A stretch of DNA of 14,321 nt from Cyanobacteria bacterium HKST-UBA02 (GCA_020431945.1 JAGQHH010000401.1:1-14321), one strand, 5' to 3'. Counted from the first letter of the stretch, positions 1 to 6,964 are shown. A program made the numbers and translations. The notes: generated by a model from the letters alone, not told the origin.

Positions 1-123
1 GCCGCCGGGCTGGAGATTGCCGTGTCGACGGTGCGCAGCCATGTGCGTAAGATCCTGGCCAAGCTATCGGTGAGCGATCGCACCCAGGCTGCTCTGCAAG
101 CTACCCGGGGCGGTCTGGTCTGA
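1..123 (+). CDS. LuxR/NarL-type regulator, C-terminal end (partial)
   Basis: The frame is open from the left edge of the window to a TGA at 121-123 and gives about 40 residues. These contain STVRSHVRKILAKL followed by SVSDRTQAAL, the recognition helix and last helix of a LuxR/GerE-type DNA-binding domain. Such domains usually end NarL/FixJ-type response regulators, so the missing N-terminus is probably a receiver domain, but that cannot be seen here. It is the only plus-strand gene supported in the window. It converges on the ArsR-type gene with just 4 bases between the two stop codons, so no separate terminator fits between them. The family call is firm; the regulated genes are unknown. Confidence 0.85.
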   Translation, partial: AAGLEIAVSTVRSHVRKILAKLSVSDRTQAALQATRGGLV

Positions 124-127
124 AGGA

Positions 128-493
128 TCAGTCTTTATCTTTCTCGTTCAGCCAAAGCTGCTTGGCCGCTTTCAAGGCATTACGAACTTTTCTGGACTCG
201 CTGGCTTCAGGCATCACGAAATCAAGCCCGTCCGCAAGCCAGTGAGCAAGCTCCGGGTTGTTCATATGGTAGTAGACCATCCTTCCTTCCCGGCGTTCAG
301 AGATGATTTGATGGGCTCTCAGGACAGCCAGGTGTTGAGAGACAGTGGCGGACCTTAGCTCAAGCCGCTTTTGAATCTCGCCCACGTTAAGTTCGCCGTT
401 TCTCAGCTCTTCTACGATTCTGATTCTGTATGGGTTAGAGAGAACTCCCAGGAGTTTGGCGAGTTCTGCTGTGGCGAGCTTTCTGTATGGCAT
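128..493 (-). CDS. ArsR-family winged-helix repressor, cysteine-free
   Basis: This 121-residue protein has the size and fold pattern of ArsR/SmtB repressors. LLGVLSNPYRIRIVEEL (14-30) is the opening helical pair, SATVSQHLAVLRAHQII (48-64) is the helix-turn-helix, and REGRMVYYHM (68-77) is the beta wing. ArsR proteins normally bind DNA as dimers and let go when they bind metal or change redox state. Here the usual ELCVCDL metal site reads ELNVGEI, the alpha-5 Asp/His set of CzrA-like members is not preserved, and there is no cysteine anywhere. Metal or thiol sensing therefore looks unlikely and the inducer is unknown. The gene starts 57 bases after the TolC-type gene on the same strand. A palindrome (503-518) sits 9 bases before the ATG, where a ribosome binding site would be, and a near copy precedes the exporter operon. 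No clear Shine-Dalgarno sequence is visible. Autorepression and control of the exporter are inferences. Confidence 0.9.
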   Translation of the reverse strand: MPYRKLATAELAKLLGVLSNPYRIRIVEELRNGELNVGEIQKRLELRSATVSQHLAVLRAHQIISERREGRMVYYHMNNPELAHWLADGLDFVMPEASESRKVRNALKAAKQLWLNEKDKD

Positions 494-502
494 TTTGAAA
501 AT

Positions 503-518
503 TCATAGCTTCGAAGAT
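503..518 (-). promoter_or_regulatory. Candidate ArsR operator, site 1 (autoregulatory)
   Basis: On the minus strand the site reads ATCTTCGAAGCTATGA. It is part of a 16-bp imperfect palindrome at 505-520 with the perfect core CTTCGAAG and 14 of 16 positions symmetric. It lies 9 bases upstream of the ArsR start codon. The same 16-mer with two changes occurs before the ABC exporter gene. The position and the second copy make it a good operator candidate for the adjacent ArsR protein; binding is inferred. Confidence 0.5.
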
Positions 519-550
519 ATCTAGTAGTTTAACATTCTCTGCGAAGGTAC

Positions 551-2095
551 TCAAATGTTCCCCGATACGATTTCGAAGGCTGCAAGACCTTTCAGATAGT
601 CACCATAGGTTTCTATCTTCTTCTTCTCCGCTTCTGCCCGTGCTCTCTGTCGCAGGTTCACAACCAGGAGGCTCGAGTCGCCCAGATCGAAGCGAGCCTG
701 TTCACCCTGCTCGACCCTGCGTGCCCTATCCAGCTCTTCTTCAGCCTGTTTCAGTCTACCCAGAGAAGCATTTACCTCAGAGGCGGCATCCTCGACTTCC
801 AGGGTAATGCGTTGCTTGAGAAAATGCTCTTCCAGGTCCAGATTCTTGAGATCGAGTTCTGCCTGGCGGGCAAGACCTCTTGCTCGGCGCTGTCTCAGAG
901 GCACGCTCATCTCGACTCCACCTGATAAAACCATTCCGATGCCGTTTGTGCCTGTGTCCGCTCCCTGCCGGTAAACGAGATTCACCTGGGGCATCATGAG
1001 ATTTCTTGCTAAACGGAGCTCTACTCTTGCGATGTCTCTTCTGAGATCGATCAGCTGAAGCTCAGGACGTAGCGCTAAAGCCCTTTTCGTGGCAGTTGTG
1101 ATTTCAGTCTCGGAGAGTTCCTTTGGCTCGATTCCAGGCTCTGTGAAATTTGCAGGGCTCAAGGAAGGAGGCTGACCCTCCATTCTGCCTGAGAGAAAGA
1201 GAGCCAGCTTGAAACCGGCTTTTGCCATTTCCCTGGTCGCGGCAATCTGATCCCCCCGGCGCTTGCGGACTTCTTTCTCTGCTTCCGCAATCAAGATCGC
1301 GGGTAGATCGCCATCGGCTACTCTCTGGCGGACAAGTTTCTCCTGGGCTTCGCCCAGCTCCAGGAGGCCAGTTACGACCTGGAGCTTCTTGTACGATATG
1401 ATCCATTCCCAGTAGGACAGCGCTGAATCGTAGAGAACATTCATTCGTGACAGGTTCAGATTGATTCGACTGATTATCTTGCCGAGTCCGGCCTTTTGCT
1501 CGTTTGCTCTATCCTTGTTGATACCCAGACCTTGTAGAAGTGGAATGAGAAGACCTGCCGTATATTCTCCCGACTGACCCGACTGCAGGAATGGTGTCGA
1601 TGCGTCATTGGGGTTGACTCGAAAACGACCGAATAGTCGAACCCCGGACTTCGTGGGTAAATCGATCTGTCCTTCATTATGCAGAGCATTCTTGGCCTTG
1701 CCGGTGACCACGATGTCCTGGATCCTCTTGAACTCGCTAATATGCTTGTAATAAGGATCGAAAGCCCCTTTGCTCTCGAGATGCTTGGCCTCGGCTTTAT
1801 CGACTTCAATTCTTCCCTGGAGGATCTTCGGATAGCTTGTGTCGACTATGGCCATGGTATCGTCGATGGTCAACTTCAACCCTGGAGAGAAATTCTTCTC
1901 CGGGCGCTTCTTCGGCACCTCGGGAACTTTTGTACGAGCGATCCTCCGGTCGACATCATCCTTCAGAAGACTTATCGGAGAGAGTATAGCCGGCCGCGAC
2001 CCGGTTTTATCCACTGGTGCCTGCGCCAGGGCTCTGGAGGTAGAAAGCAGGCAGGAGAGTAAGACCACAGCTAGCACCATTGCAGGCACGCTCAT
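551..2095 (-). CDS. TolC-family outer-membrane efflux/secretion channel
   Basis: The protein has 514 residues and starts with a signal peptide: a hydrophobic run MVLAVVLLSCLLS, then ALAQA as a likely cleavage site near residue 26. The mature part looks like a TolC/OEP channel. It has two related halves of long, charged, heptad-like helices (about 180-300 and 400-500) separated by beta-strand stretches such as GEYTAGLLIPLLQGLG and GIGMVLSGGVEMSVPL, whose proline-containing ends match the 'xxxPLxxG' strands of the family. Each TolC protomer contributes to a trimeric pore that takes substrate from an inner-membrane pump and adaptor. The ATG overlaps the stop of the HlyD-type gene as ATGA (2092-2095), which implies translational coupling. 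With the ABC and HlyD genes it would complete an envelope-spanning exporter. The family is clear; the substrate is not. Confidence 0.88.
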   Translation of the reverse strand: MSVPAMVLAVVLLSCLLSTSRALAQAPVDKTGSRPAILSPISLLKDDVDRRIARTKVPEVPKKRPEKNFSPGLKLTIDDTMAIVDTSYPKILQGRIEVDKAEAKHLESKGAFDPYYKHISEFKRIQDIVVTGKAKNALHNEGQIDLPTKSGVRLFGRFRVNPNDASTPFLQSGQSGEYTAGLLIPLLQGLGINKDRANEQKAGLGKIISRINLNLSRMNVLYDSALSYWEWIISYKKLQVVTGLLELGEAQEKLVRQRVADGDLPAILIAEAEKEVRKRRGDQIAATREMAKAGFKLALFLSGRMEGQPPSLSPANFTEPGIEPKELSETEITTATKRALALRPELQLIDLRRDIARVELRLARNLMMPQVNLVYRQGADTGTNGIGMVLSGGVEMSVPLRQRRARGLARQAELDLKNLDLEEHFLKQRITLEVEDAASEVNASLGRLKQAEEELDRARRVEQGEQARFDLGDSSLLVVNLRQRARAEAEKKKIETYGDYLKGLAAFEIVSGNI

Positions 2096-3501
2096 TTCGA
2101 CTTTCTCTTTATGTCGGGGTCCGCTTCTTTAACGGCTTTCCTGTCCAGGGCAGGAGGGAAACCGTTGAACTGGCGCCAGAGCTCGAATCCCAGGGAGACT
2201 GTGTTGAGCATGACCCAGCCCTGGGCTTCGGAGCCAGGTCTCAGATAGTGCGGTCCTGGCCATGGCTGATCGTCGTTCTTCTCTACTGACTCTTCATCGG
2301 GCACCACTATGATCCTGAATTTACCCGTGCCATCATCCACAGCGTCTACAACTGCTACCCTGCCGGCGAAGGTTCCCACCGCGACGCTTGGCCAGCCTGT
2401 GAACTGGACAGCCGGCCACCCTGCGAATTGCAGGCGTACCGGACGTCCGGGTAAGACCAGGGGGGCATCGTTGCCATCGAGCAAGAGCTCTGCTGCAAGA
2501 TCGGTGGTGTTGGGCGCAATCACGGCCATCTTTGTGCCTGCTTGAACCGTCTCTCCTGCTCCTGCCTTGAGGAGCCGCACGATCCTGCCTTCGATGGGAG
2601 CTCGGAGAAGTCTTTGAGGAATCCTGGCCTCCAGATGGCTGATCTCGACTTCCAGTTTGCGAAGCTCGCCTTGAGTCGTGGCTACTGTCTCGAGCGCCGA
2701 GTTATAGGATGCCTCTATGCCGTTGAGCTGCGCACTTGTGTCGGCTTCGGTCTTACTGAGGTCTAGAGAGGCGACTTGAGTGTCTTTCCGCGATACTTCA
2801 AGATTGGCTTCGGCCCGTTCCAGATCCGTCCGGCTCTTGATCAGCTCGAGCTCGCTCAGCTCCAGATCTCGTCGAGAGCGGAGACCCTTTTCGTGGAGGG
2901 ATGAAACCCGATTGAAATTGAGCTCGGATGTCTTGAGATTCTGCTTGGCTGCAGTTACGGCAAGCTTGGCTGCCTCTAGCCGGTCGCCGGCCTGGCTGGT
3001 CTTACGATCGGCAGAGCCGACTGCCGCTTTTCTGGATACTGCGAGGTCTTCCAGCTGCTCCTTCAGAGACCTCGCCCGGCTACTGGCCGCCTCCATCTTT
3101 GCCAGGTAGGCGTCTCTCTGTTTGCGCATTTGCTCGAGCTGGTTGGGAGCCAGGAATTTTTCGTCTACTTCCTGGAGCTCAACTACCGGATCACCTCCGT
3201 TGACCCACTGACCATCTCGTACGAACCAGTGCTTGATTCTTCCGGGGATAGCTGCCTCCAGGTTCATCGGTCTTTGCATGGGATGGAAGATTACGACTTT
3301 CCCTCGACCACTGACGGTTTGCTGCCAGGGCACGAAGATCAGACACAGGGTCGTGACGACCACCAGCAGGATAGAGCACAGGGCTACGACCTGCATGCCG
3401 TTCGGAATCTGGATCATCTCCAGGGCTTTGCTCTCGAAGGTTCCAATACGATTGCCCCGAATCTCGGATTCGTCGTTTCTCAGCTTCATCGAGTTTTTCA
3501 T
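2092..3501 (-). CDS. HlyD-family membrane-fusion (periplasmic adaptor) protein
   Basis: This 469-residue protein has a short cytoplasmic N-terminus, one membrane segment at about 36-58 and then a periplasmic body. The order is a first half-lipoyl motif (about 85-110, IPGRIKHWFVRDGQWVNGGD), a long Lys/Glu-rich coiled coil (about 120-295), a second half-lipoyl motif (about 298-330, LLRAPIEGRIVRLLKAGAGE) and a beta-barrel region that includes GRPVRLQF. This is the standard HlyD/EmrA layout that bridges an inner-membrane transporter and a TolC channel. GAGGG lies 7 bases before the ATG. The gene begins 16 bases after the ABC gene and ends overlapping the TolC-type gene, so the three are almost certainly one operon. 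The order ABC-adaptor-channel fits type I secretion or a related peptide/lipid exporter. Confidence 0.92.
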   Translation of the reverse strand: MKNSMKLRNDESEIRGNRIGTFESKALEMIQIPNGMQVVALCSILLVVVTTLCLIFVPWQQTVSGRGKVVIFHPMQRPMNLEAAIPGRIKHWFVRDGQWVNGGDPVVELQEVDEKFLAPNQLEQMRKQRDAYLAKMEAASSRARSLKEQLEDLAVSRKAAVGSADRKTSQAGDRLEAAKLAVTAAKQNLKTSELNFNRVSSLHEKGLRSRRDLELSELELIKSRTDLERAEANLEVSRKDTQVASLDLSKTEADTSAQLNGIEASYNSALETVATTQGELRKLEVEISHLEARIPQRLLRAPIEGRIVRLLKAGAGETVQAGTKMAVIAPNTTDLAAELLLDGNDAPLVLPGRPVRLQFAGWPAVQFTGWPSVAVGTFAGRVAVVDAVDDGTGKFRIIVVPDEESVEKNDDQPWPGPHYLRPGSEAQGWVMLNTVSLGFELWRQFNGFPPALDRKAVKEADPDIKRKSK

Positions 3502-3517
3502 TCTCTAACCCTCTACT

Positions 3518-5263
3518 CTAAACGGCGAATGAACGCGAATAATGGCAGAAGAGCATCGACATTCGTCCTCTCAGATCAGAGAGAAGCACTTTAGGGGACC
3601 CACGTTCGATAATTTCTCCGTCGGACAGAACCATTGCAGTGTCGCATTCCAGGACCGTCTGTATGTCGTGGGAAATGTTGAGTATGGTCCACTGATTGCT
3701 TCTGTCGAAGAGATTCTCCATGATGGCGAGCTTTTGCCGCTCGTCTATTCCTGTAAATGCCTCATCGAGGATAAGCAGGTTAGGGCGCTCCACTATTGCC
3801 CGGGCGATGAGAATCCGCTGCATCTGTCCTTTGGAGAGGTTCTTTCCTGCGCTGACAAGCTCGGTCTTGAGACCCTCCGGGAATTTTGCTATGTCTCCTT
3901 CAAGTTGGGTCATTTGAAGGGCCCACACCAGATCAGTATGCGACACGAAGTCTCTACCGATTGTAATGTTCTCTTCGATGGTTCCCTCAAAGATCTCGTT
4001 TGCATCGCTGACAAGCGCTACTTGCTTACGCAGATTCCTGAGGGCGATATCCGACACATCGATATTGTTCAACTTAATCGAACCGTGACTGGGTGTCTGT
4101 AGCCTGCAAACAAGAGCTGCCAGGGTCGACTTGCCGCATCCGCTTGCACCTACCAGGGCGACCCTCTCTCCCTGAGCCACCTTGAATGAAAGGTCGGAGA
4201 ATAGCTTGCTCGAGTCTTTGTAGGCGAAATTCACACCGTCGAAGCTTATCGAGACTCCTGGCGTCTCCCAGTTGATCTCTTCTCCCAGGTGCATCTCTGT
4301 CTTGAGGTCGGTTATGTGTCCGACTTTGTGCAAACCAGTCACCAGATCGAAAAATGTTTCAAGGCTGCGGACTAGCTTCTCAGCTGCGGCCATTACGATC
4401 ACTACTATGATTTCAGCAGCCACAAGCTGACCGAGAGTGAGTTGTCTCTCGATTACCAGAAAGCCTCCGATACCCAGAATGCCCGCACTTGCGAAGGCCT
4501 GGAAGACATATGAAGAGACCGCCTGTCGAAAGATAACGTGGAAGTGGTTTCTTCTCGCACTGATGTACCTTACAACCAGAGCATCGGTTTTTCTCATCAA
4601 ATAGATTGGAATGCTGCACATCTTGAAGCTCGTTTCGCAGCGAGCCAGCTCCTCAAGCCACTCAGCCACATGGTATTTCTCGTTCGACTCCTCGATACTG
4701 GTTCTGATACCGCCGCCGCTGAAGCCGAAAATGATCAGAAGCAGTCCGGCACAGATGATCAAGTCGAAAGCCAGGAGTATCGGACTGTAGAATGCCATGA
4801 CAACAAGCCCGATGATTATTTGCAAAATTGCTGAAGGAACATCGAGCAGAATTTTTGCCCAGGCTTTCTGAACAGTCATCACATCAAAGAATCGGTTTAC
4901 CAGCTCAGGCATATATTCATCTGACAAGATGGCATGCTCGATTCTGGGGATCTTTCTACCCAGGGTGAGGGCGACTTCGGCGAAGGTCTGTTGCTGAATT
5001 TTCTCGACCAGCACCAGTTTCAAAACTCTCAGGAGACCGGTAATCAAGAGTCCGCCAAATAGCAAGAGTGTGAGAACCACCAGAGGTTGAATAAAAATGC
5101 CGGCTGCAACGGTGTTCACCAGAGCCTGCGCTGCCAGTGGTACTGCCAGGGAAAGAAGCCCGGTTAGAAACGTGTACGAGACCAGCACCAGAAGGGCATC
5201 CGACTGGGAGGATGCCAGCCTGAGAAATCGCGCCATGGGATTCACATCGGTTTCCGAATGCAA
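3518..5263 (-). CDS. ABC exporter, fused membrane and ATPase domains (HlyB-like, no peptidase domain)
   Basis: The 581-residue protein is a half-transporter. About residues 25-305 hold several hydrophobic membrane helices of the type I exporter fold, and about 335-575 hold the ATPase. The ATPase motifs are intact: Walker A GASGCGKST near 371, signature LSKGQMQ near 473 (LSKGQ rather than LSGGQ), Walker B LLILDEA with the catalytic Glu near 500, and the H-loop ISHD near 530. It should work as a homodimer. Only about 20 residues precede the first helix, so there is no C39 peptidase or C39-like domain of the kind seen in bacteriocin exporters and HlyB. The longest frame starts with TTG at 5263, with AGAGAG 7 bases upstream; an ATG at 5236 (codon 10) is the main alternative. 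The adaptor and channel genes follow immediately. Substrate unknown. Confidence 0.92.
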   Translation of the reverse strand: MHSETDVNPMARFLRLASSQSDALLVLVSYTFLTGLLSLAVPLAAQALVNTVAAGIFIQPLVVLTLLLFGGLLITGLLRVLKLVLVEKIQQQTFAEVALTLGRKIPRIEHAILSDEYMPELVNRFFDVMTVQKAWAKILLDVPSAILQIIIGLVVMAFYSPILLAFDLIICAGLLLIIFGFSGGGIRTSIEESNEKYHVAEWLEELARCETSFKMCSIPIYLMRKTDALVVRYISARRNHFHVIFRQAVSSYVFQAFASAGILGIGGFLVIERQLTLGQLVAAEIIVVIVMAAAEKLVRSLETFFDLVTGLHKVGHITDLKTEMHLGEEINWETPGVSISFDGVNFAYKDSSKLFSDLSFKVAQGERVALVGASGCGKSTLAALVCRLQTPSHGSIKLNNIDVSDIALRNLRKQVALVSDANEIFEGTIEENITIGRDFVSHTDLVWALQMTQLEGDIAKFPEGLKTELVSAGKNLSKGQMQRILIARAIVERPNLLILDEAFTGIDERQKLAIMENLFDRSNQWTILNISHDIQTVLECDTAMVLSDGEIIERGSPKVLLSDLRGRMSMLFCHYSRSFAV

Positions 5264-5300
5264 GGGATTGCTCTCTGTTGATATTCAATAGTTGATAATA

Positions 5301-5316
5301 TCATATCTACGAAGAT
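5301..5316 (-). promoter_or_regulatory. Candidate ArsR operator, site 2 (exporter operon)
   Basis: On the minus strand the site reads ATCTTCGTAGATATGA. It matches site 1 (503-518) at 14 of 16 positions and in the same orientation. Its core ATCTTCGTAGAT is itself a palindrome at 10 of 12 positions. It lies 37 bases upstream of the TTG start of the ABC gene in an AT-rich stretch that must hold the operon promoter (TATGAT within 5302-5307 could serve as a -10). Another inverted repeat, TGATATT (5279-5285) with AATATCA (5297-5303), lies between the site and the gene. Control by the ArsR protein encoded at the end of the same cluster is inferred from the shared motif. Confidence 0.5.
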
Positions 5317-5345
5317 TTGAAATAGTATCTTGGCGCAAACCGAAA

Positions 5346-5363
5346 GGCAGGCTTGCGCCTGCC
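5346..5363 (-). terminator. Hairpin after the LTXXQ protein gene, likely terminator
   Basis: On the minus strand the arms GGCAGGC and GCCTGCC form a perfect 7-bp GC-rich stem with a 4-base loop, followed by the moderately T-rich TTTCGGTTT. It lies 28 bases after the stop of the LTXXQ gene and before the exporter promoter region, so it probably separates the two transcripts. The T-run is interrupted, so termination may be partial. Bases 5353-5359 can instead pair with 5332-5338 (GGCGCAA with TTGCGCC). Confidence 0.5.
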
Positions 5364-5391
5364 CCCGGTGTCGTCTCGAATCTGCAAGAAG

Positions 5392-6006
5392 TTAGAGTGC
5401 TTCGCTGACTGTTTCCAGAGGCTCTCCGCCGAAAGGCGCTTCGCCGGGAACGCCCTGGGCCGAGGGTGCTTGCATGTCCGGGCCTTCAGCGCGGCCGTGT
5501 CCTCTGCCGCCACCGTGATGACGGTGACCGCCCATCTTGCGACCGGGACCACGGAAGCGGATCTTCTGGCGCTGTTCCGGGGTGAGCATCTCGTTGAAGT
5601 CCATCTTGAATGCAAGATTGGTGTTGGAGAGATCCGAGCGCAGGGCATTGATCTTGTCCTGGGTAGCTTCGATGGCTTTGCGATCGATGGAGTCCTTGGT
5701 GAGCAGATCCCGGAGCTGTCTCTGGAGCTTCTGGACTTCCAGTTTTTTCGGACCGACTTCGTCCAGGAGTTTGTTCTTCATGGTGTAGACTTTCTCTTTC
5801 TGCTCGTCGGTGAGCTCGAGACCGCCACGCATGCCTCCGCGACCGCCGAGGGCTCCGGCTGAAGGCGGGCCGCCGGCGGAGAAGTCCACAGGCAGAGCCG
5901 AGATGTTGTCTCCATCAGGGGCGCCCTGGGCCATGGCCGGGGAGAGGCTGAGGGTCAGGCAAGTAATCAAACTAGTAGCAAAACCATTAGCAAAAGCGGC
6001 TTTCAT
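5392..6006 (-). CDS. Spy/CpxP-like LTXXQ periplasmic protein with His-rich tail
   Basis: The 204-residue product has a signal peptide with likely cleavage after AMA at about residue 26, a Gly/Pro-rich linker, and a helical region bearing two LTXXQ motifs, LTDEQ (65-69) and LTPEQ (141-145). Between them is an amphipathic Lys/Glu/Gln-rich stretch. This is the pattern of Spy, CpxP, ZraP and CnrX-type proteins, which act in the periplasm as chaperones or in envelope-stress and metal responses. The tail carries HRHHGGGRGHGR (161-172), which could bind metal ions; this is an inference. The C-terminal 30 residues are Pro/Gly/Glu-rich. The ATG has GAGGAG 9 bases upstream. It stands alone between terminators at 6115-6138 and 5346-5363. 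It could support folding or export of envelope proteins handled by the neighbouring exporter, but nothing here proves a link. Confidence 0.8.
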   Translation of the reverse strand: MKAAFANGFATSLITCLTLSLSPAMAQGAPDGDNISALPVDFSAGGPPSAGALGGRGGMRGGLELTDEQKEKVYTMKNKLLDEVGPKKLEVQKLQRQLRDLLTKDSIDRKAIEATQDKINALRSDLSNTNLAFKMDFNEMLTPEQRQKIRFRGPGRKMGGHRHHGGGRGHGRAEGPDMQAPSAQGVPGEAPFGGEPLETVSEAL

Positions 6007-6114
6007 CGTATAGATCTCCTCAAAAATTTGCTGTCATCGGCACCAATCGCCGTCGTCTGCATGAGTAAACGAACAGACCGGACAAAAAGTTCAATGGTCC
6101 GCAGACATTTAATG
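6007..6114 (-). promoter_or_regulatory. Leader/promoter region of the LTXXQ gene
   Basis: This roughly 108-base gap between the TPR terminator and the LTXXQ start must contain the promoter of the latter. A TTGAAC on the minus strand could be a -35 element, but no good -10 lies at the right distance. An imperfect repeat CGGAC...GTCCG is present. No sigma-factor assignment can be made from what is visible. Confidence 0.3.
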
Positions 6115-6138
6115 AAAAAATCGCGACTTTGCCGCAAT
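6115..6138 (-). terminator. Rho-independent terminator of the TPR gene
   Basis: On the minus strand ATTGCGGC and GTCGCGAT pair as an 8-bp stem (two of the pairs are G-T wobbles) around a 3-base AAA loop, followed directly by a run of five T. The stem begins within the stop codon of the TPR gene. Position, compact loop and T-run all fit intrinsic termination. Confidence 0.72.
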
Positions 6139-6854
6139 TATTGCCCGGCCTGGCAGATTTTTGCATCCTGCACTGCCTTGTCCACTTCTCCCAGGCTGTA
6201 ATAAGCGACCACCCTGGCTTCGTAAGCATCCTGATTCTTCGGATCTATCTTTATGGCCCTGGTGGCGTCCTTCACGGCGCGGCGGTTATCGCCACAACTA
6301 ATATTGATCCAGGCTCGCTTGGCGTAAGCCTCGGCGCTTCCGGGATTGAGGCGGATGGCCCGGTTGAGATCCTCCCGGGCTTTTCCATAGAGACCGAGAT
6401 GATTGTAAGCCCAGGCGCGTTCTATATATTTCTCGAAATCGTCGGGGTTGGCGCTGATTGCCGAGTCGAGATCGTTTATGCCGTCATTGATCACCTGTTC
6501 GTTGTAGCGAGCTTGATCGATTTCCTCCGATTCGGCGTCGAGAAGATCGCAGGACTCCGTCACGCTCACCGGCGGCAGAGCCGCTGTCTTCTGGGTCGTG
6601 TCTATGCTCAGAGCGATGGCGGTGACGCCGAAGATCATCAAGCCGGTGGCTGTGTAGATCGTCAGAGTGCGGGCCGCTCCCAGGACAGTGATGCTTCTTT
6701 TGGCCACCAGGAGGAGAACGGCGGCGGCAAGCGCGATGAGACAGAGCATATAAGCGGGAATACTGGCAAGACCAAAGTGCCAGAGAGCCCCGGCGGCAAA
6801 GAGCAGAGAGCAGGCGATGATACCGACGGTGGTGACAGAAAGCGATGCTCTCAT
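6138..6854 (-). CDS. Membrane-anchored TPR protein
   Basis: The 238-residue protein has three hydrophobic membrane helices in its first third (about 7-27, 31-51 and 64-84) and then a soluble domain with tetratricopeptide repeats. Full repeats can be read at about 139-171 (AWAYNHLGLYGKAREDLNRAIRLNP), 173-205 (AWINISCGDNRRAVKDATRAIKIDP) and 207-237, with a degenerate one before them at about 112-138. TPRs usually serve as protein-protein docking surfaces. With three membrane segments and no signal peptide, the topology is uncertain, but the repeats would probably face the side opposite the N-terminus. GAGGAG lies 6 bases before the ATG. The gene is a single unit: its 3' end has a strong terminator and its upstream neighbour is unrelated. 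The repeat family is clear but no specific function is recognised. Confidence 0.85.
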   Translation of the reverse strand: MRASLSVTTVGIIACSLLFAAGALWHFGLASIPAYMLCLIALAAAVLLLVAKRSITVLGAARTLTIYTATGLMIFGVTAIALSIDTTQKTAALPPVSVTESCDLLDAESEEIDQARYNEQVINDGINDLDSAISANPDDFEKYIERAWAYNHLGLYGKAREDLNRAIRLNPGSAEAYAKRAWINISCGDNRRAVKDATRAIKIDPKNQDAYEARVVAYYSLGEVDKAVQDAKICQAGQ

Positions 6855-6883
6855 GGAGGGCTCCTCGAGTAATCCACGATTCG

Positions 6884-6889
6884 ATTATA
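6884..6889 (-). promoter_or_regulatory. Candidate -10 box of the TPR gene
   Basis: A perfect TATAAT on the minus strand lies 29 bases upstream of the TPR start codon, a reasonable distance for a -10 element. No good -35 hexamer is found 16-18 bases further upstream. An interrupted inverted repeat (CCGGGAA 6893-6899 with TTCCCGG 6929-6935, and ATTGG 6907-6911 with CCAAT 6922-6926) overlaps the -35 region. That repeat could instead be the 3' stem of the ATPase transcript. Confidence 0.35.
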
Positions 6890-6964
6890 GAACCGGGAAT
6901 CAGCTAATTGGGCGCTTCTAGCCAATCTTTCCCGGGAATTTTATGCTCTCTTTACAACGGGGTA

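Noticed and set aside
1827..1842. Third ATCTTCG-type operator site inside the TolC-type gene
   Set aside because: The match stops after ATCTTCG, the palindrome is lost and it lies within coding sequence; probably chance.
6129..6872. Plus-strand open frame of 247 codons
   Set aside because: It mirrors the TPR gene, whose repeats, membrane helices, ribosome binding site and terminator are clear on the minus strand.
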